Below, piece after piece: positions 35,865 through 49,400 of a DNA stretch of 64,000 nt. The DNA comes from Homarus americanus (lineage: Eukaryota > Arthropoda > Malacostraca > Decapoda > Nephropidae), in assembly GCF_018991925.1 (NCBI RefSeq), contig NW_024720711.1, positions 6,072,528 through 6,136,527 of the forward strand, written 5' to 3'. Made by a program: the position numbers and the translations under genes. The notes beneath the pieces are model-generated. The model was given only the letters and a program-made list of their open reading frames with translations. It did not search any database and had not been told where the DNA came from. The stretch's first letter is position 1, and every line of letters starts with the position of its first letter.

Positions 35865-36312
35865 CGCTACTGTGGTGGTGTGTTACTTTACTGTGGTGCT
35901 GTTACTTTACTGTGGTGGTGTGTTACTTTACTGTGGTGGTGTGTTACTTTACTGTGGTGGTGTGTTACTTTACTGTGGTGGTGTGTTACTTTACTGTGGT
36001 GCTGTTACTTTACTGTGGTAGTGTGTTACTTTACTGTGGTGCTGTTACTTTACTGTGGTGGTGTGTTACTTTACTGTGGTGGTGTGTTACTTTACTGTGG
36101 TGGTGTTACTTTACTGTGGTGGTGTGTTACTTTACTATGATGGTGTGTTACTTTACTGTGGTGGTGTGTTACTTTACTGTGGTGCTGTTACTTTACTGTG
36201 GTAGTGTGTTACTTTACTGTGGTGATGTGTTACTTTACTGTGGTAGTGTGTTACTTTACTGTGGTAGTGTGTTACTTTACTGTGGTAGTGTGTTACTTTA
36301 CTGTGGTAGGTC
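35865..36312 (+). repeat. About 18-22-bp minisatellite TGTGTTACTTTACTGTGGTGG
   Basis: Roughly twenty copies. Two lengths alternate: the full unit and a shorter TGGTGCTGTTACTTTAC form. Confidence 0.96.
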
Positions 36313-36429
36313 AACACCACCCCTATCCTCAGTGAACCACCCAGAGGTCACTTTACTCCCGATAATTACAGGTGACAAAGCCGAGATGCAACTCAAGTGT
36401 TCCTCCGCCCGCCTGTGAGAGTCGTTATA

Positions 36430-36680
36430 TTGTCCTGTTGGTGTTTAGTTCCACAGGGGTCTTAATGGAGTCAGGTTCCAAAAGGGTCTTACCGGGTCAG
36501 TTCCAAAAAGGGTCTTACCAGTTCAGTTTCAAAAGGGTCCTCCAGGAGTATCCCAAAGTAATCTTACTGGAGTCAAGTACAATGAGTCTTTTCCTGGTGT
36601 TCAGTTTTAAAGGTCTTCCTCCGAGTCAGCTCCAAAGGGAAATGTCCTGGAGTCAGTTCCAAGGGTGGCGTGGGTCCTGG
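36430..36680 (+). repeat. Degenerate AGTTCCAAAAGGGTCTTACC repeat
   Basis: About six to seven diverged copies, 30-40 bp apart. Confidence 0.65.
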
Positions 36681-37467
36681 TCACTACCTGATCAGTCACA
36701 CTGTCACTGCCGGCCGCCCACATGTCAGAGGGTCCACTACGGCCCGAGTGATCGAGGGTTCAGACTTTCAAAGGTTCGCACGTTAAAATGTGACTTGGGT
36801 GGAGGCATCAGAGAGCATCTGAGTGAGTGAACTTAAACTAAGGCAGGAAGATGGAGCTCAAAATGGCGTCGCTATAACACCGAGACTCTACAATACCTAA
36901 AGACAGACAAACAGAGAAGACAGACAGAGACAGACAGACGCACTGTAAGTAACAGAACCTGAGAGCTAGGAGAGCCAGCAGGTGACCGGGCGGGGTTTAA
37001 ACGGAGGACAAAATGACATCGCTGATTTAATAGTAATTTATGACGAAATGTTAACAAGGCTTTTGTTGTCTGGCAGCGTTAAAACAATAATTAACCTCAA
37101 CCACCCGACCCCAACCTCTCCCCACCACTCGACCCATCCCCACCCTCTCCCCCCATCCTACCCCTCCACCCGATCCCTCCTTCCACCCCACCATCACTGA
37201 ACCTCTCTCTCTCTACCCCACACTCTCCCCTCACCGGACCCCACCACCGGACCCCCCCACCATGCAGAACGACCTAAAAAAGTGGATCCTTTGTTTAATG
37301 GTATTGTTCTCTCACCCCCACCCTCACCCCCCTGCCCTCACCCCTCCCCACCCCCTCCGTCCTTGGGTACATATTACTTCTCATTTAAAGCCAGGCTGGA
37401 ATAATATAATGTTTAATTTGACTTAACAGTTGCAGTGGTGGACCTTATTAATATATTATGAATAATG

Positions 37468-37471
<4 letters not shown>

Positions 37472-37530
<59 letters not shown>

Positions 37531-37900
37531 TAGGGGAGGAGGGAGGGAGTAGGGGAGGGAGGGAGGGAGTAGGGAGGGAGGGAGTAGGGAGGAGGGAGGG
37601 AGTAGGGGGAGGGAGGGAAGTGGTGAGGGGGAGGAGGAGGTAGTAGGAGGGAGGAGGGAGGGTAGTAGGATGGGAGGAGGTAGTAGGGGGGAGGGAGGGA
37701 GGTAGTAGGGGAGGGAGGGAGGTAGTAGGAGGAGGGAGGGAGGTAGTAGGGTGGGGAGGGAGGGGAGGTAGTAGGGGGAGGGAGGGAGGTATAGAGGAGG
37801 AGGTAAGTAGGAGGAGGGAGGTAGTAGGATGGGGAGGGAGGGAGGTAGGAGGAAGGAGGGAGATAGGAGGAAGGAGGGAGGGAGGAAGGTAAAGGAGGAG
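37472..37900 (+). repeat. (GA)n followed by GGGAGGGAGGTAGTAG minisatellite
   Basis: Two (GA)n runs up to about 37530, then roughly twenty units of GGAGGGAGGTAGTAGG-type, almost pure purine on the plus strand. Confidence 0.95.
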
Positions 37901-38148
37901 ACATTCCCTTGTCTCCTGGACTATAATACAACCTTCCTCCTCAGCTAATTCTTACACCCTCAGTGAGCATCTTCCTCCCTTTATAAATATCTTTCCCTTT
38001 AAGAATACCCCTCCTATATAAATATCTCTCACTCTTAAAGGATTAACTAACGACCTTCTGGTAACCCGGACCTTGACGGGGTAGTTACGATGCGACCCGG
38101 AAGTTGTTGTGGCGGCCGGACATAAACAACCACACCAGCTCTCACTAG

Positions 38149-38170
38149 CCTAACCTAACCTAACCTAACC
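38149..38170. repeat. Short telomere-like (CCTAA)4
   Basis: Four perfect CCTAA units and a partial one. Confidence 0.85.
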
Positions 38171-38376
38171 ATGGCTACCAATCACCATGAGGATATAATT
38201 TAACAAGGAGTTTCATACCAATATAGGCTTTAACTATCCTCCACTACCACCATCACCTACCACCTCCCATCACTATCACCTACCACCACTACCACCATCA
38301 CCTACCACCACTACCACCATCGGGATAAAAATTACAATATATCCTCGTAAACTTTCACTATCAGTCTCATTTGTAT

Positions 38377-38645
38377 AATGATGTCTGAAGCCATATGTCT
38401 GGAGCCATATGTCTGGTGCCATATGTTTGATGTTGCTGTCTGGAATCATATGTCTGGTGCCTTACTGTATGTCTGATGTTGCTGTCTGGAGCCATATGTC
38501 TGGTATCTAATGTCTGGATCCACATGTCTGCTGTCTGGAGCCATATGTCTGATGTTGCTGTCTGGAGCCATATGTCTGGTATCTAATGTCTGGGTCCACA
38601 TGTCTGCTGTCTGGAGCCTTATGTCTGGTGTCTTGTCTCTGGGGT
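38377..38645 (+). repeat. GGAGCCATATGTCTGGTG-based minisatellite
   Basis: Repeated ATGTCTGG(A/T) phrases with higher-order repetition of TGATGTTGCTGTCTGGAGCC. Confidence 0.85.
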
Positions 38646-38934
38646 GTGGTGTCTAATGTTTTAGTATTAATCGTCAACTGTCGCATTTCTGAGCGGACTA
38701 CCCCCCCCCCTCAGTAAACATTGGACTCGCCCAGATTCCCCCTAATAAACCTGGGGTATAAAAGAGCGCTCGACTGTAACTCAGGGGTGGGTGGCGGGCA
38801 CGGTCGCTCCCTCCCTCTGGCGGCCGACTTACTGCACGTATAATTCAGGCTGTGAATGAGGGCGTGTGTGTGTGTGTCACCCACCTTGCCAGACATCGTA
38901 CACTTTTTCTTCTATTATTACCATACAACTTAAA

Positions 38935-39165
38935 AGGTATCGTTGTCCGCACTGGAAATAATAATAAAAAATATAACTATACATTGCACGGCTCAACTCT
39001 CCAGATGTCGTCGTTCATACTGGTATAAATAAAACATGATGCCCAGTCATTGTTGTTCATACTGGAAATAAAAGGTACACAAATACCCAACCATCGTCGT
39101 TCATACTGGAAATAAAAGCTACACAAATACCCGGCCATTGTCGTTCATACTAGAAAAAACAAATA
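38935..39165 (+). repeat. About 45-bp repeat, four to five copies
   Basis: Units include TCGTTCATACTGGAAATAAA and ACACAAATACCC. A single related copy occurs near 39657. Confidence 0.8.
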
Positions 39166-39721
39166 CACTACAGGATACAGTCCTAAAATTGTCGACAAAT
39201 ACACACACAAAAAAGCCATATTTGGGTATCGGAAGCGCCAATGTCTAAAAATTATCGAGGCTTTTTTGTCGACATGAGTTAAGAGATTCAAGGAAAAAAT
39301 GCCATTGATATTTTTTTCTGTTTATTTCACTTTGTCGTGATTCTTGTATTATGACTATAAGCGTTGATTTAAAGACTACAAGCGTTGATTTAAAGACTAC
39401 AAGCTTTACACGCTTCGATAAAATGACCGCATGTGCTACTCCAACAACCACAAGCGTCGACTTAAAACTGTTGCATTACCCACGTCAACGCAACTCTACT
39501 CCCCAGCTTGAACGAAACTCTAGAATGACGGCCAGAAACGCACTTTAACGCATCATCAAGGTGACGACACGAACCCTGTACAATAACTAGCGTCGTATAC
39601 ACTAGGAATAAAATACAATCCTACAAAAGCCTGACACAACGATGAACAATGATCGTCGTCTATACTGGAAATGAAAACGTTGACAAGACTGAGACATTTA
39701 AAAGATCCTGCACATATTACA

Positions 39722-39751
39722 TAGTGTGTGTGTGTGTGTGTGTGTGTGTGT
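39722..39751. repeat. (GT)n microsatellite
   Basis: About 14 units. Confidence 0.95.
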
Positions 39752-40134
39752 TTCGGTGGTGTGCGTCAAAAAGTAAAGGGTTGTCATAGGTTATTCTGTG
39801 CGTCACGAGAGTGGATGACGCCAGGAGAGGAGGGGAGGGGGATGGTGATGGTGGTGTAGTCATGGTGACACCCCTAACACCAGAGTTCCTTCCACCTCAA
39901 ACACTATCACAGTTCCTTTCACCAACCCCCAACAGACACACGCACCTCCCCCCTCTCTCCTCTCTCCCCTAACTTCTCTCTGTCTTCTTCTCACAACACC
40001 TTCAGATCAGGAAGTAAAGCGCCGGATTCGTCAGCCTTCTCACTTATTCACTAGAGGCGGGCTGGTGACTTTACGATCGGGCTATCATATAATATTCACG
40101 AAGCAACGCTGTGACATTCACGTCCAGGCTACTG

Positions 40135-40585
40135 CACTCCAACACACTCCCTCACCCACGCCACACATTCTCCACACTCCCTCACCCACGCCACACACTC
40201 TCCTCCAACACACCCTAACTCACGCCACACACTCTCTCCAACACACTCCTAACCCACGCCACACTCTCTCCTCCAACACTCTCCCAACCCACGCCACACT
40301 CTCACCTCCAACACACTCCCTCACCCACGCCACACCTCCTCCAACACACCCTAACCCACGCCACACACTTCCTCCAACACACTCCTAACCCACGCCACAC
40401 ACTCTCCTCCAAACACACTCCTAACCCACGCCACACACTCCTCCAACACACTCCTCACCCACGCCACACACTCCTCCAACACACTCCTAACCCACGCCAC
40501 ACCCCCAACCCACCCCGCCACACCTCCTCAACACACTAACCACCACACACACTCTCCTCCAACACACTCCTCACCTCCAACAGAC
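40135..40585 (+). repeat. About 30-bp minisatellite CTCCAACACACTCCTAACCC
   Basis: Roughly fifteen copies joined by ACGCCACACACT, with variable pyrimidine content. Confidence 0.93.
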
Positions 40586-40679
40586 TGCCTCCCCGTAAAT
40601 AAACAGTCCGCGTGTCATATTACTGTACAAGACAACGACACATTTTGGACACATTATATTATTCCAGTATGAGTAGTTA

Positions 40680-40880
40680 TATATTCCTGACCTCTGACCT
40701 ACCTGCCCCTGGAAAACAACCTGACCTCTGACCCAACTACCCCGGAAAATAACCTGACCTCTGACCCAACTGCCCCGGAAAATAACCTGACCTCTGACCC
40801 AACTGCCCCGGAAAACAACCAGATCAACTGCCCCGAAACAACCTGACCTCTGACCTACCTGTCCCGAAAAACAACGTCAC
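40680..40880 (+). repeat. 33-bp minisatellite, about six copies
   Basis: Units carry CCTGACCTCTGACCCAACTG and CCCCGGAAAATAA. Confidence 0.93.
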
Positions 40881-41084
40881 AGTTCAAGGTCAGACTTTGA
40901 ACCTGGTGAGAATTTTCTGGTCATTATTTACAGAGCTGAGACGTAGAGAAGACAGCATTACAGAGACCGAACCGTATTTGGTGAAGCACTTGGTGATGAA
41001 GCGAGCCTCGTCTAGCCATCGTTCTCTCGTCCTCATAAACTGATGATGAATATTACATCTGATTTTAATATTTTGTTTGCTTTC

Positions 41085-41455
41085 TTACTTATTTACCTTG
41101 TTTATTTCCTTCCTCTTCCTCCTCTTTTCCCTTCTCTCCACTATCTCACACTTTTCTCCCTCTCTCCCCTTTTCTATTCTTCTCTCCCTCATTTCTTCTT
41201 TATTTCCTTTATCTCTCTCTCTCTCTCTTCCTCCATTTCCTCTTCCCTTTCTACCCTCCTCCTTCCTTCCTTCTCTTTTCTTCCTATCATCTCTCCCTCT
41301 CTCCGTTCTATTCACCTCTTCCTCCACTTCTGTCCCTTTCTTCCCATTATCTCTTCCTCTTGTCCTTTCTTATCATTGTTGTGTTCTCCCAATCTTTCCA
41401 TCTATTCTCATCTCTCCCACTTCCCTTTCATCCCCCTTCTCTCTATCTGTTTCAT
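41085..41455 (+). repeat. Polypyrimidine low-complexity tract
   Basis: CTTCCTCTC-type sequence, over 80 percent pyrimidine by eye. Its Ser/Leu/Phe-rich frames are artefacts. Confidence 0.8.
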
Positions 41456-42319
41456 TGTATCACACCATACTGGACTGTACGGGACCGGACTTGACTTGAC
41501 TGGATTGGACTGGACTACTGACTCATAATATCTACACCTTACAGTCAGGTATAACTCTACGGGGATCGCCCATCAGGTTTAACTAACAATATTAGTCCCT
41601 GGGCGGCGGTGTGACATACAGGGGTGGGCAGAGAGGATCATGTGCCCAACTAATTATGGCGTGTGAACCTAACTTATTATTACAATGCTGAGTGAACCCC
41701 ATACTTGAACCCTGTGTGAACTCCTACTACCTTCAAACTCGATTAAATAGAACAAACACACCAAAATATAAAAAATGCATAGAAATAAAAGTAACAATAT
41801 TTTCACCATCAAAAAAAAAAAGCTATAGGAATATATATATATATCAGTCTACATATAGTAAAAAAATGAAAAACAAATGGATATATTTTTACCACGGCGA
41901 AAAGGAGACTATTTTTCCCCCGTGTCTATAAAAAAGTATAAAAAAGAGTATTTATAGTTGTATAAAAGAAATGATAAAAAATATAAGAGTTAATAAATAT
42001 TTCTCTTCAACAAAATATATAAAAGTATTTCTCGTTATAATAAAATAGAAGGTTTGAAAATATTAACACACATTTTGAACGTCATGAAAAGTAATGATAA
42101 AATATTCCCGTCTTTTCCTGTCTAAAAAAACTATTTCAAATTTTCAGAACAAACTACACTGCAAATGTTTTGTTTTCAGTTACAAATAAATATGTTCACT
42201 TTTTTCGGTATATATAAAAGAAAGAAAAAACCTTATTTTCCCTCAACGAAAAATTTAATAATTGGCAATTTTTCGACTTCCAAAATAATCGAAAAATAAG
42301 TTTTATTTTTTCTATCGAG

Positions 42320-42431
<112 letters not shown>

Positions 42432-42599
42432 GCACTTTTTTTCCCTGTCAATACAAAAGGTCGAGAAAAAATTAAGACGTATTTTTCCGTGTTAAAAAAA
42501 TAAGAGAAAACAGGTGTAGTGGGTGTAGACGAGGAGAAAGGGGTCATATATCAGAGGCTGTGCAGTAATAGGTAACGGAGGAGGGAGGAGGGCCGGGCT

Positions 42600-42860
42600 G
42601 ATACATTTATGGGATGGATGGATGGGAGGGAGGATGGAGGGTAGGAGCGAAGCAGATATAGGAGAGGGAGGGAGGAAAATAGAGGGATGGGATGGGTGCG
42701 AGAGTAAAGGAGGGAGGAAGTAAAGCAGATAGATGGGAAGGGAAAGAAGGAAGGTTTGAGAAAAATGGGAGAGGGAGGAGGAAACAGGGAGGAGGGAAGG
42801 AGGGGGAGGAGGGAGGTAATTGTATGGGGGGTGGAGGGATGAGTAAAGGAGGGAGGAAAG
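42600..42860 (+). repeat. Purine-rich GGGAGGGAGGA tract
   Basis: Irregular GGA/GGGA repeats. Confidence 0.7.
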
Positions 42861-43127
42861 TTACATAACTATAGAAAAGAGAAGTAAAATACTCTCTCTC
42901 TCTCGTCCTGATCACCAGAGGGTCAAGACTTGCAGTATTCGGCGCTGCTCCGGTAGCTGTCAGGGCCAGCCTATTGGGCCATACCCCAATTCCTCCCTTA
43001 GCCCTTCCTCCCCACCGGGATGACAGCAAATTAGCTAAAAATTACAATTTCGTTTCAGAAAAAGATGAAATCAATGTTGAACAGTGATGGACAGTGTTTA
43101 GAACAGTGAAATTAACACTAAACAGCA

Positions 43128-43300
43128 CCACGAGACCCACCAGTGAGACCCACCAGTGAGACCCACCAGTGAGACCCACCAGCGAGACCACCAGAGACCC
43201 GCAAGAGACCCACCAGTGAGACCCACCATGAGACCCACCAGCGAGACCCACCAGTGAGACCCACCAGCGAGACCCACCAGCGAGACCCACCAGTGAGTAC
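43128..43300 (+). repeat. 15-bp minisatellite GAGACCCACCAGTGA
   Basis: About eleven copies with AGTGA/AGCGA alternation. Confidence 0.95.
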
Positions 43301-43719
43301 CACACCCAGAGATAACCGCCCCTGGGAACCTACCACCACCTGACCAGACGGTATAGTGTTAATTAGTCCACTCTGGGAACAACCGTGGGTCGGCTTTACA
43401 CCTGACTATGAGGTACTACAACACCACCTGACAGTGTGAGGTAATGAGACACCACACACCACCACACACCACCACACCCGGTGTCTCTATGACCACGTGA
43501 GGTCCTTCATGTCAACACCCACGGACGAGTTACTGCACCACGTGGCCTTCGTGACCTCACACAGTATGGAAAGAGACCAGCCCGGCCATCATTAAATATT
43601 ATTATTATTATTATACAACATATATATTGATAAATGAAGATGGATAACTGAAGAAGTGGATGGATGGATAAATGAAAAAGTGGATACATGGATAGATAAT
43701 GTAAGGCGCGGTGCTGTTT

Positions 43720-43960
43720 GTGTTGCGTGGGTGGGTGGTTAGGGGTGTGTGTGTGGTTGGGTATATGACTGGGTGATTGGGTAGGTGGTTGGGTGGGTGG
43801 GTGAATGGATAGGTGTGAGTGGCTAGGTGTGGTGAGTGGCTAGGTGTGGTGGTGGCTAGGTGTGAGGGTGGTGGGTGTTGGTGGATACTAGGTCATTGCG
43901 TGTATGCAAGTATATGTAGTTGGGTGTGTGGGTGGGTGACAGCACGAGAAGGAAGGTGGG
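43720..43960 (+). repeat. GGTGGGT/TAGGTGTG-rich tract
   Basis: Irregular repeats of GGTGGGTG and GGCTAGGTGTGG. Confidence 0.75.
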
Positions 43961-45789
43961 AGAGAGTGTACACAAGGGATACAGGTCTCCAGAGTATAGT
44001 TGACAGTGTAAAGCCTTATCCAAACAGCTTCCGACGTGACGCCAGCACACTACGCCTCCTCAGCACCACAAACTGACGTCCTTAACCTAAAATACACCAC
44101 CAAGTATCTGAGGCGGCAGCAGCAGGACCGTAGTTGGCTGGGAATAATCTCCAGAGTGTGAAAGGCAGTAAAAGAAAAATATTACCCATGAAATATATAA
44201 GAGTGAATCTTAAAAGACATTCGCGCAAATCTTAAGACTTTTTTTTCTCTCTTTTATTCGCGCTTAATGATCCGGAGGAAAGGTAAATTTGGCGGAGGTG
44301 TTTGAGTGTTAATGAGAGAAAAAGTCAATACATCTTGTGGCAATATTCATGAGGAGAGACGGGGAGGGAAGACGGGGTGGTGGGGTGGTGGGGGACAACT
44401 TCGCGAGGGTGTAAGATCCACACAAAGTTAGTTGTTCCGCCTTTACTCTTTGGCCTCACGTGTTGACCGCACAAGTTAAAGCGCCTCACCCTCACCTTTC
44501 AAAGGGTTCTGACGTTAAATATCCCCCCTCCGTCCCCAGCCCCTAAATGGTGATGTGAGGATGTATCAACTGGCTTACCGACTCACCACAACCATTGGAG
44601 TTCTTCAGGTAAATTATCTCCTCATATTAAGAGGTAAGAACGTATTTGACGGTGTTAATTATGTTTATTACACACAGATGACAACCACTGAGGTCCTTAG
44701 GGTGTATGTTCTCCTTAATGGTGAGGTACAGGACGCACTAAGTGACAAGGTTACAACCGCAAAATTCAGATACTTAATTTCCATAGCATACTTCAGCTAC
44801 CGCGGCGGGCTAACCTTGTCCACATTACCACTCACACACCACGGCATGGCTCTCACTATACTTAACTCGCTAAGGGAAAAATTTACGTACGATTCTTAAA
44901 AAATCCAGACCTTCCCCCAACCCCCCCTCGAGGCCAAGCTGGGCCAGGTACAAGGTCATTCTGATGGCCACAATTTCTGGGGCCACATTGGACTTTTACG
45001 AAGGCAACTCACATGCCCTGAATTCTTAATTAAGAGACATTGGATGAGTTCTTTTCTCCCCCCCCTCCACACTACTGCAGCGTAGACGAGGGCGGGTAGT
45101 GACGACAGCATACCAGATCTACACCATGGCCACCAGACCAGCATCAGGTCCTCGCCCCGTCACTCTGTTTTACCGCCAGTGGACTGAGAGGCCAGGAGGA
45201 GGAGGACGAGGAGAAAGACGACGACGAGGAGGAGCCTCGTCTTTATCGTCCTCCCAACCTCATAAAAGTTAAAAATCATCTTTCCAAAAGTTCCGGAAAT
45301 TATTAAAAAATGTGAAGTGAAAGTTAAGAAGCTCAACCTCTGCCATCACGGACGAAGCTCAAAGCAATTTTCATTTTTAAAAGAAATGGGCGAGTTGAGT
45401 TGAGGACAACTTTGGGAAGCTTCCGAACCGTGGGGACGCGATAACGAGTAAACCAAGGCCAAAACTTAACCGAATTGACTATATATGTGTTAGTAACGGG
45501 AGGTAGTAATGCTAGTGAGACTGCTGCGTTACATCCATCCTGTTACTGCTGACGTGATAACGCATCTGAAGGACTGGTATAAACTACGTCAGAGAACAAA
45601 GATGGCCGCCGCCCAGATAACGCCAAGCAGGAAGTTCTAAATAATCTCAAGACGACCATAAGGGGCCTTCCTCACCCACCTAACTATACCATGACCGTCC
45701 TTACGAGTATTACGTCTTTCTCTATTTAACTTCATTAATCAGGGTCAGGATTCGTAAACCTTCTGCATGTTTTAAATCTATCCCCTGCC

Positions 45790-46195
45790 CGGTGCTGAGT
45801 GAACGCCCCTGGAACTAAGTGAACACCCCTGGAACTGAGTGAACGCCCCTGGTACTAAGTGAACGCCCCTGGTACTAAGTGAACCCCCTGGTACTACGTG
45901 AACGCCTGGTACTCGTGTAGACCCCTGGTACTACGTGAACGCCTGGTACTAAGTGAACGCCCTGGTACTACGTGAACGCCTGGTGCTCAGTGAACGCCCT
46001 GGTACTAAGTGAACGCCCCTGGTACTGAGTGAACGCCCCTGGTACTACGTGAACGCCCTGGTACCAAGTGAACGCCCCTGGTACTAAGTGAACGCCCTGG
46101 TACCGTGAACGCCCCTGGTACTAAGTGAACGCCCCTGGTACTAAGTGAACGCCCCTGGTACTACGTGAACGCCCCTGGTACTGAGTGAACGCCCA
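45790..46195 (+). repeat. 21-bp minisatellite, about twenty copies
   Basis: The unit is close to CCTGGTACTAAGTGAACGCC; CTACGTG and CTGAGTG variants are mixed along the array, and several copies have lost 1-6 bp. Confidence 0.96.
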
Positions 46196-46579
46196 TGATT
46201 TACGTCGTTATATAGTTCAAAAGAGTAGTGTAAGTGTGGGTTCATTAAGAGGGTCTGAATAATTCTTTATGAGGGACGGACGGGGTCATGCGTCACTGAG
46301 GAATTACCTTCAGTGAGGAAATTTAGCTTCGTTTTGGCTTCTAACTTCATGTGATTTTTGGACTCGTAAATTTGGTTTCATTTCAGATTTTTCTTCATCT
46401 TTGGCTCTTTTACTTGGGGATTTGGGCTTCAATTTTGGCTTTAATTTGGTCAGGCATCACGATGCCACTTATACCTCGGCACTAGGAACTGTGGGCTTCA
46501 TGTAAAGACAAAAAATATCTGGCTTCATCCTGTAAGGAAGCCTGTCTTCCTCTAGCACTTGAGCTGAAAGACACATATT

Positions 46580-46690
46580 GCAGACTTAACCCCACCCACC
46601 CACTAAACCCCTCACCCCACCCACAAACCCCCCACCCTCTAACCCCCACCCACCCTCATAACCCCACCCCACCCCCTATCCCACATGATT
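46580..46690 (+). repeat. CCCCACCCACC-rich tract
   Basis: C-rich low complexity; G-quadruplex potential on the minus (gene) strand. Confidence 0.7.
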
Positions 46691-47057
46691 CCAGTCTCCT
46701 TCTTACTGTATGTGACTATCAGGTGAAGTCACAGGTGTCATGGATAACAGTGGCACTAAGTCAACACATTTCACACCCGCATTACTGTCCAATACTGTCT
46801 ATCGTAACTAAAGCTTTATCTTATCCTAGAGTTAGTTGAGGTGAAAAACTATATCCTAAGTATGCTTAAGAATCTCGGTTAGTATTAACAGCATGAACAA
46901 TCTGAAGACACGCAGGTGGTATTTACCTTGTGACTGTCAGTGGTAGATAAACTCTCGACTTATCTCTCTGATAACACCTATCATGAGGCACTCAGGTGAC
47001 ATTGACACATGGGTCAGGCTTGGTGACTTAAAATGTAAATGTCCGGTACGGTATGTG

Positions 47058-47758
47058 GTTCATCTCCCCCACCTGCTCCTCCCGGGCCCCACACTGTCTC
47101 CCAGGCCCTGCTCCACCTCCCGGGCCTCCTGCTCACCTCCCGGGCCCCACACTGCTCCACCTCCAGGCCTGCTCCACCTCCGCCCCATCCCACATCCTCC
47201 AGGCCCCACTGCTCCACCTCCCGGCCCCTCCTCCACCTCCAGGCCCTGCTCCTCAGGCCCCCCCTCCTCCGCCACTGCTCCACCTCCCGGGCCCCCACGC
47301 CTCCCTCGGGCCCCCCACCTCCACCTCGGCCCCCACCTGCTCCACCTCCCAGGCCCCACCTGCTCCTCCAGGCCACTCCACCTCCCAGGCCCCACTGCTC
47401 CTCCCGGGCCCCACTGCTCCACCTCCCGGCCCCCCTGCTCCATCTCCCGGGCCCCACCTGCTCCTCAGGCCCCACTGCTCCATCTCCCGGGCCACTCTCC
47501 TCCAGCCCCACTGCTCCACCTCCGCCTGCTCATCTCAGGCCCTGCTCCACCTCCAGGCCCCGCCTCCTCCCGGGCCCTCCACTGCTCCCATCTCCCGGGC
47601 CCCACATCTCATCTCAGGACACTGTCACCCAGGCCCACTGTCCACCTCCAGGCCACACTGCTCCACCTCCCAGGCGCCCCCACCTGCTCCCACCTCCCGG
47701 GCCCCCACTGCTCCTCCAGGCCCCACCTCCACCTCCAGGCCCCACAATGCCTCCTCTA
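47058..47758 (+). repeat. GC-rich minisatellite CCCGGGCCCCACTGCTCCAC, about 700 bp
   Basis: About thirty imperfect units of 15-25 bp. The Pro/Ser/Gly frames of about 240 codons in three plus frames at once show that the array, not a gene, keeps frames open. Confidence 0.95.
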
Positions 47759-48121
47759 AGGTAAACCAAACATAAACACCGTCAGAGTCTGGGATGATGG
47801 CCTGCTAATTACTCCAGTAAAAACCAGGTTAGGTTAGGTTAAAGTTAGCATCTTCTCTTCCCTCCCTTGCTCAACCTGACCTAAGACTCCACCCGTGCAC
47901 CAAGCGTCCTTTCCCGACTTAAAACTACACACACACACACACCTGTTTATTGTGACGGTTTTTAACATCATATAACGTGCACCTCCCCACACACAACACG
48001 GGGTTAATCTTCAGGTGAATAAGCTGGGGCCAATCTTAGTTGATTCGACTCCAGTTTATTGTACACTGTAATACCGTGCAACCCTACCCCCTCGTGTGTG
48101 TCTGTACCTCCCTTCTGACAG

Positions 48122-48124
<3 letters not shown>

Positions 48125-48185
<61 letters not shown>
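48125..48185. repeat. (CT)n microsatellite
   Basis: About 30 units. Confidence 0.97.
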
Positions 48186-48188
<3 letters not shown>

Positions 48189-48714
48189 CTTCTCTCTCCC
48201 CCGTCAGGTAGAACTTCACCAGTCAGCAGGGATCTCCTACAAGCTTCATTATACAGAGATCTTAGTCCAGCGGTCAGGAGGCTTCATTCAAGTTCAAGGG
48301 TTTACCCAAGTTCACCAGGCAAGCTTCAACTTAAGTTCCCCAGGCATTAATCTTTAATAGGGCAGGTATGAGCTTCACCTGTCAGAAGGCCCATTAAGTC
48401 ACAAGCCGCAGAAAATCACGTGTTGGCGCTACTTGGATAGTCTTAATTTCGCTAATGAGAACAGGCAGTAAATCCCCCTCTCTCTCATTCCCTCTTATTC
48501 CCCCTTTTCAGTCTACTTTCTTTTCCTTGCTTTCTCCTCCTCTCTCAGGCCTTTTCTTTGTTTACACTCTCTCTTTCTCATTAGGACTCTCTCTCTCCTC
48601 TCTCTCCCTCTCTCTCCACCGAGACGCTTAACCTTCAGTTGAATTTACTTTTTCATTTAGCAGTACAAACAGAGCTGCCTCCAGCCTACCTTTCACCGCT
48701 CTCTGCCGCCTTTT

Positions 48715-48895
48715 GCTTGCAGACGCTCTCCACCACACCCTGCCTGCCCCTACGCTCTCCACACACCCCTGCCTGCCCCTGCTCTCACACCCTGCCTCCA
48801 CTCTCTCTACCCCACACCTGCCTGCCCTTCTCTCTCTACCACACCCTGCCTGCCCTTCCACGCTCTCTACCACACCCTGTCGCTACAGTCTTACC
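48715..48895 (+). repeat. About 29-bp minisatellite CACCACACCCTGCCTGCCC
   Basis: Six to seven imperfect copies linked by TACGCTCTC. Confidence 0.88.
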
Positions 48896-49353
48896 TCGCT
48901 CGTTTGTCTGGGTGGAGGCTCATCGTTGGCTAAGTTAAGGGTGGTTTAGGTTCGTTAGGTTAGGTGCAGGTTGGGGTTGGCACAGGTGAATGGTCGGTGA
49001 GTAACCTGTGAAGGGAAGCTACTACCAGTGTCATAGATCCTTGGGTAGATCAATACAACCTTGACTATCGGCCTGGTGAAGTGGACGTTCACCTTTAACG
49101 CGTGGGTGGTGCGTAATTCACTCCATCCAGCGTAATGTGCGTGGAGGCAAGTACTGAGACGCGTAACTCACTTCAGGAGACAAGTACCGAGGCGGATCGA
49201 TAATTTGCCTCTTTCATCTGACTTTTCAAGACCAGTTGCACATCTGACTGTATATACGCCAATGATACACCTGGCTCTATATCGGATGACGTATCTGTGA
49301 CGTGTCCGACAAAACACATATTTCTGCACTGTACATGTATCTTCCTATGTAGG

Positions 49354-49355
<2 letters not shown>

Positions 49356-49395
<40 letters not shown>
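49356..49395. repeat. (CA)n microsatellite
   Basis: About 19 units. Confidence 0.96.

Positions 49396-49400
<5 letters not shown>

Noticed and set aside
35859..36418. Tyr-Phe-Thr-Val-Val repeat protein of 185 codons
   Set aside because: Translation of the TGTGTTACTTTACTGTGGTGG array.
44555..44899. 114-codon plus-strand ORF
   Set aside because: No family signature, splice support or homology that I recognise.
45790..46195. CRISPR-like regular repeats
   Set aside because: Head-to-tail 21-bp units without spacers.
46983..47775. Pro-rich proteins of about 240-258 codons
   Set aside because: Three overlapping plus frames and minus frames are all open, as expected for a GC-rich minisatellite rather than a gene.
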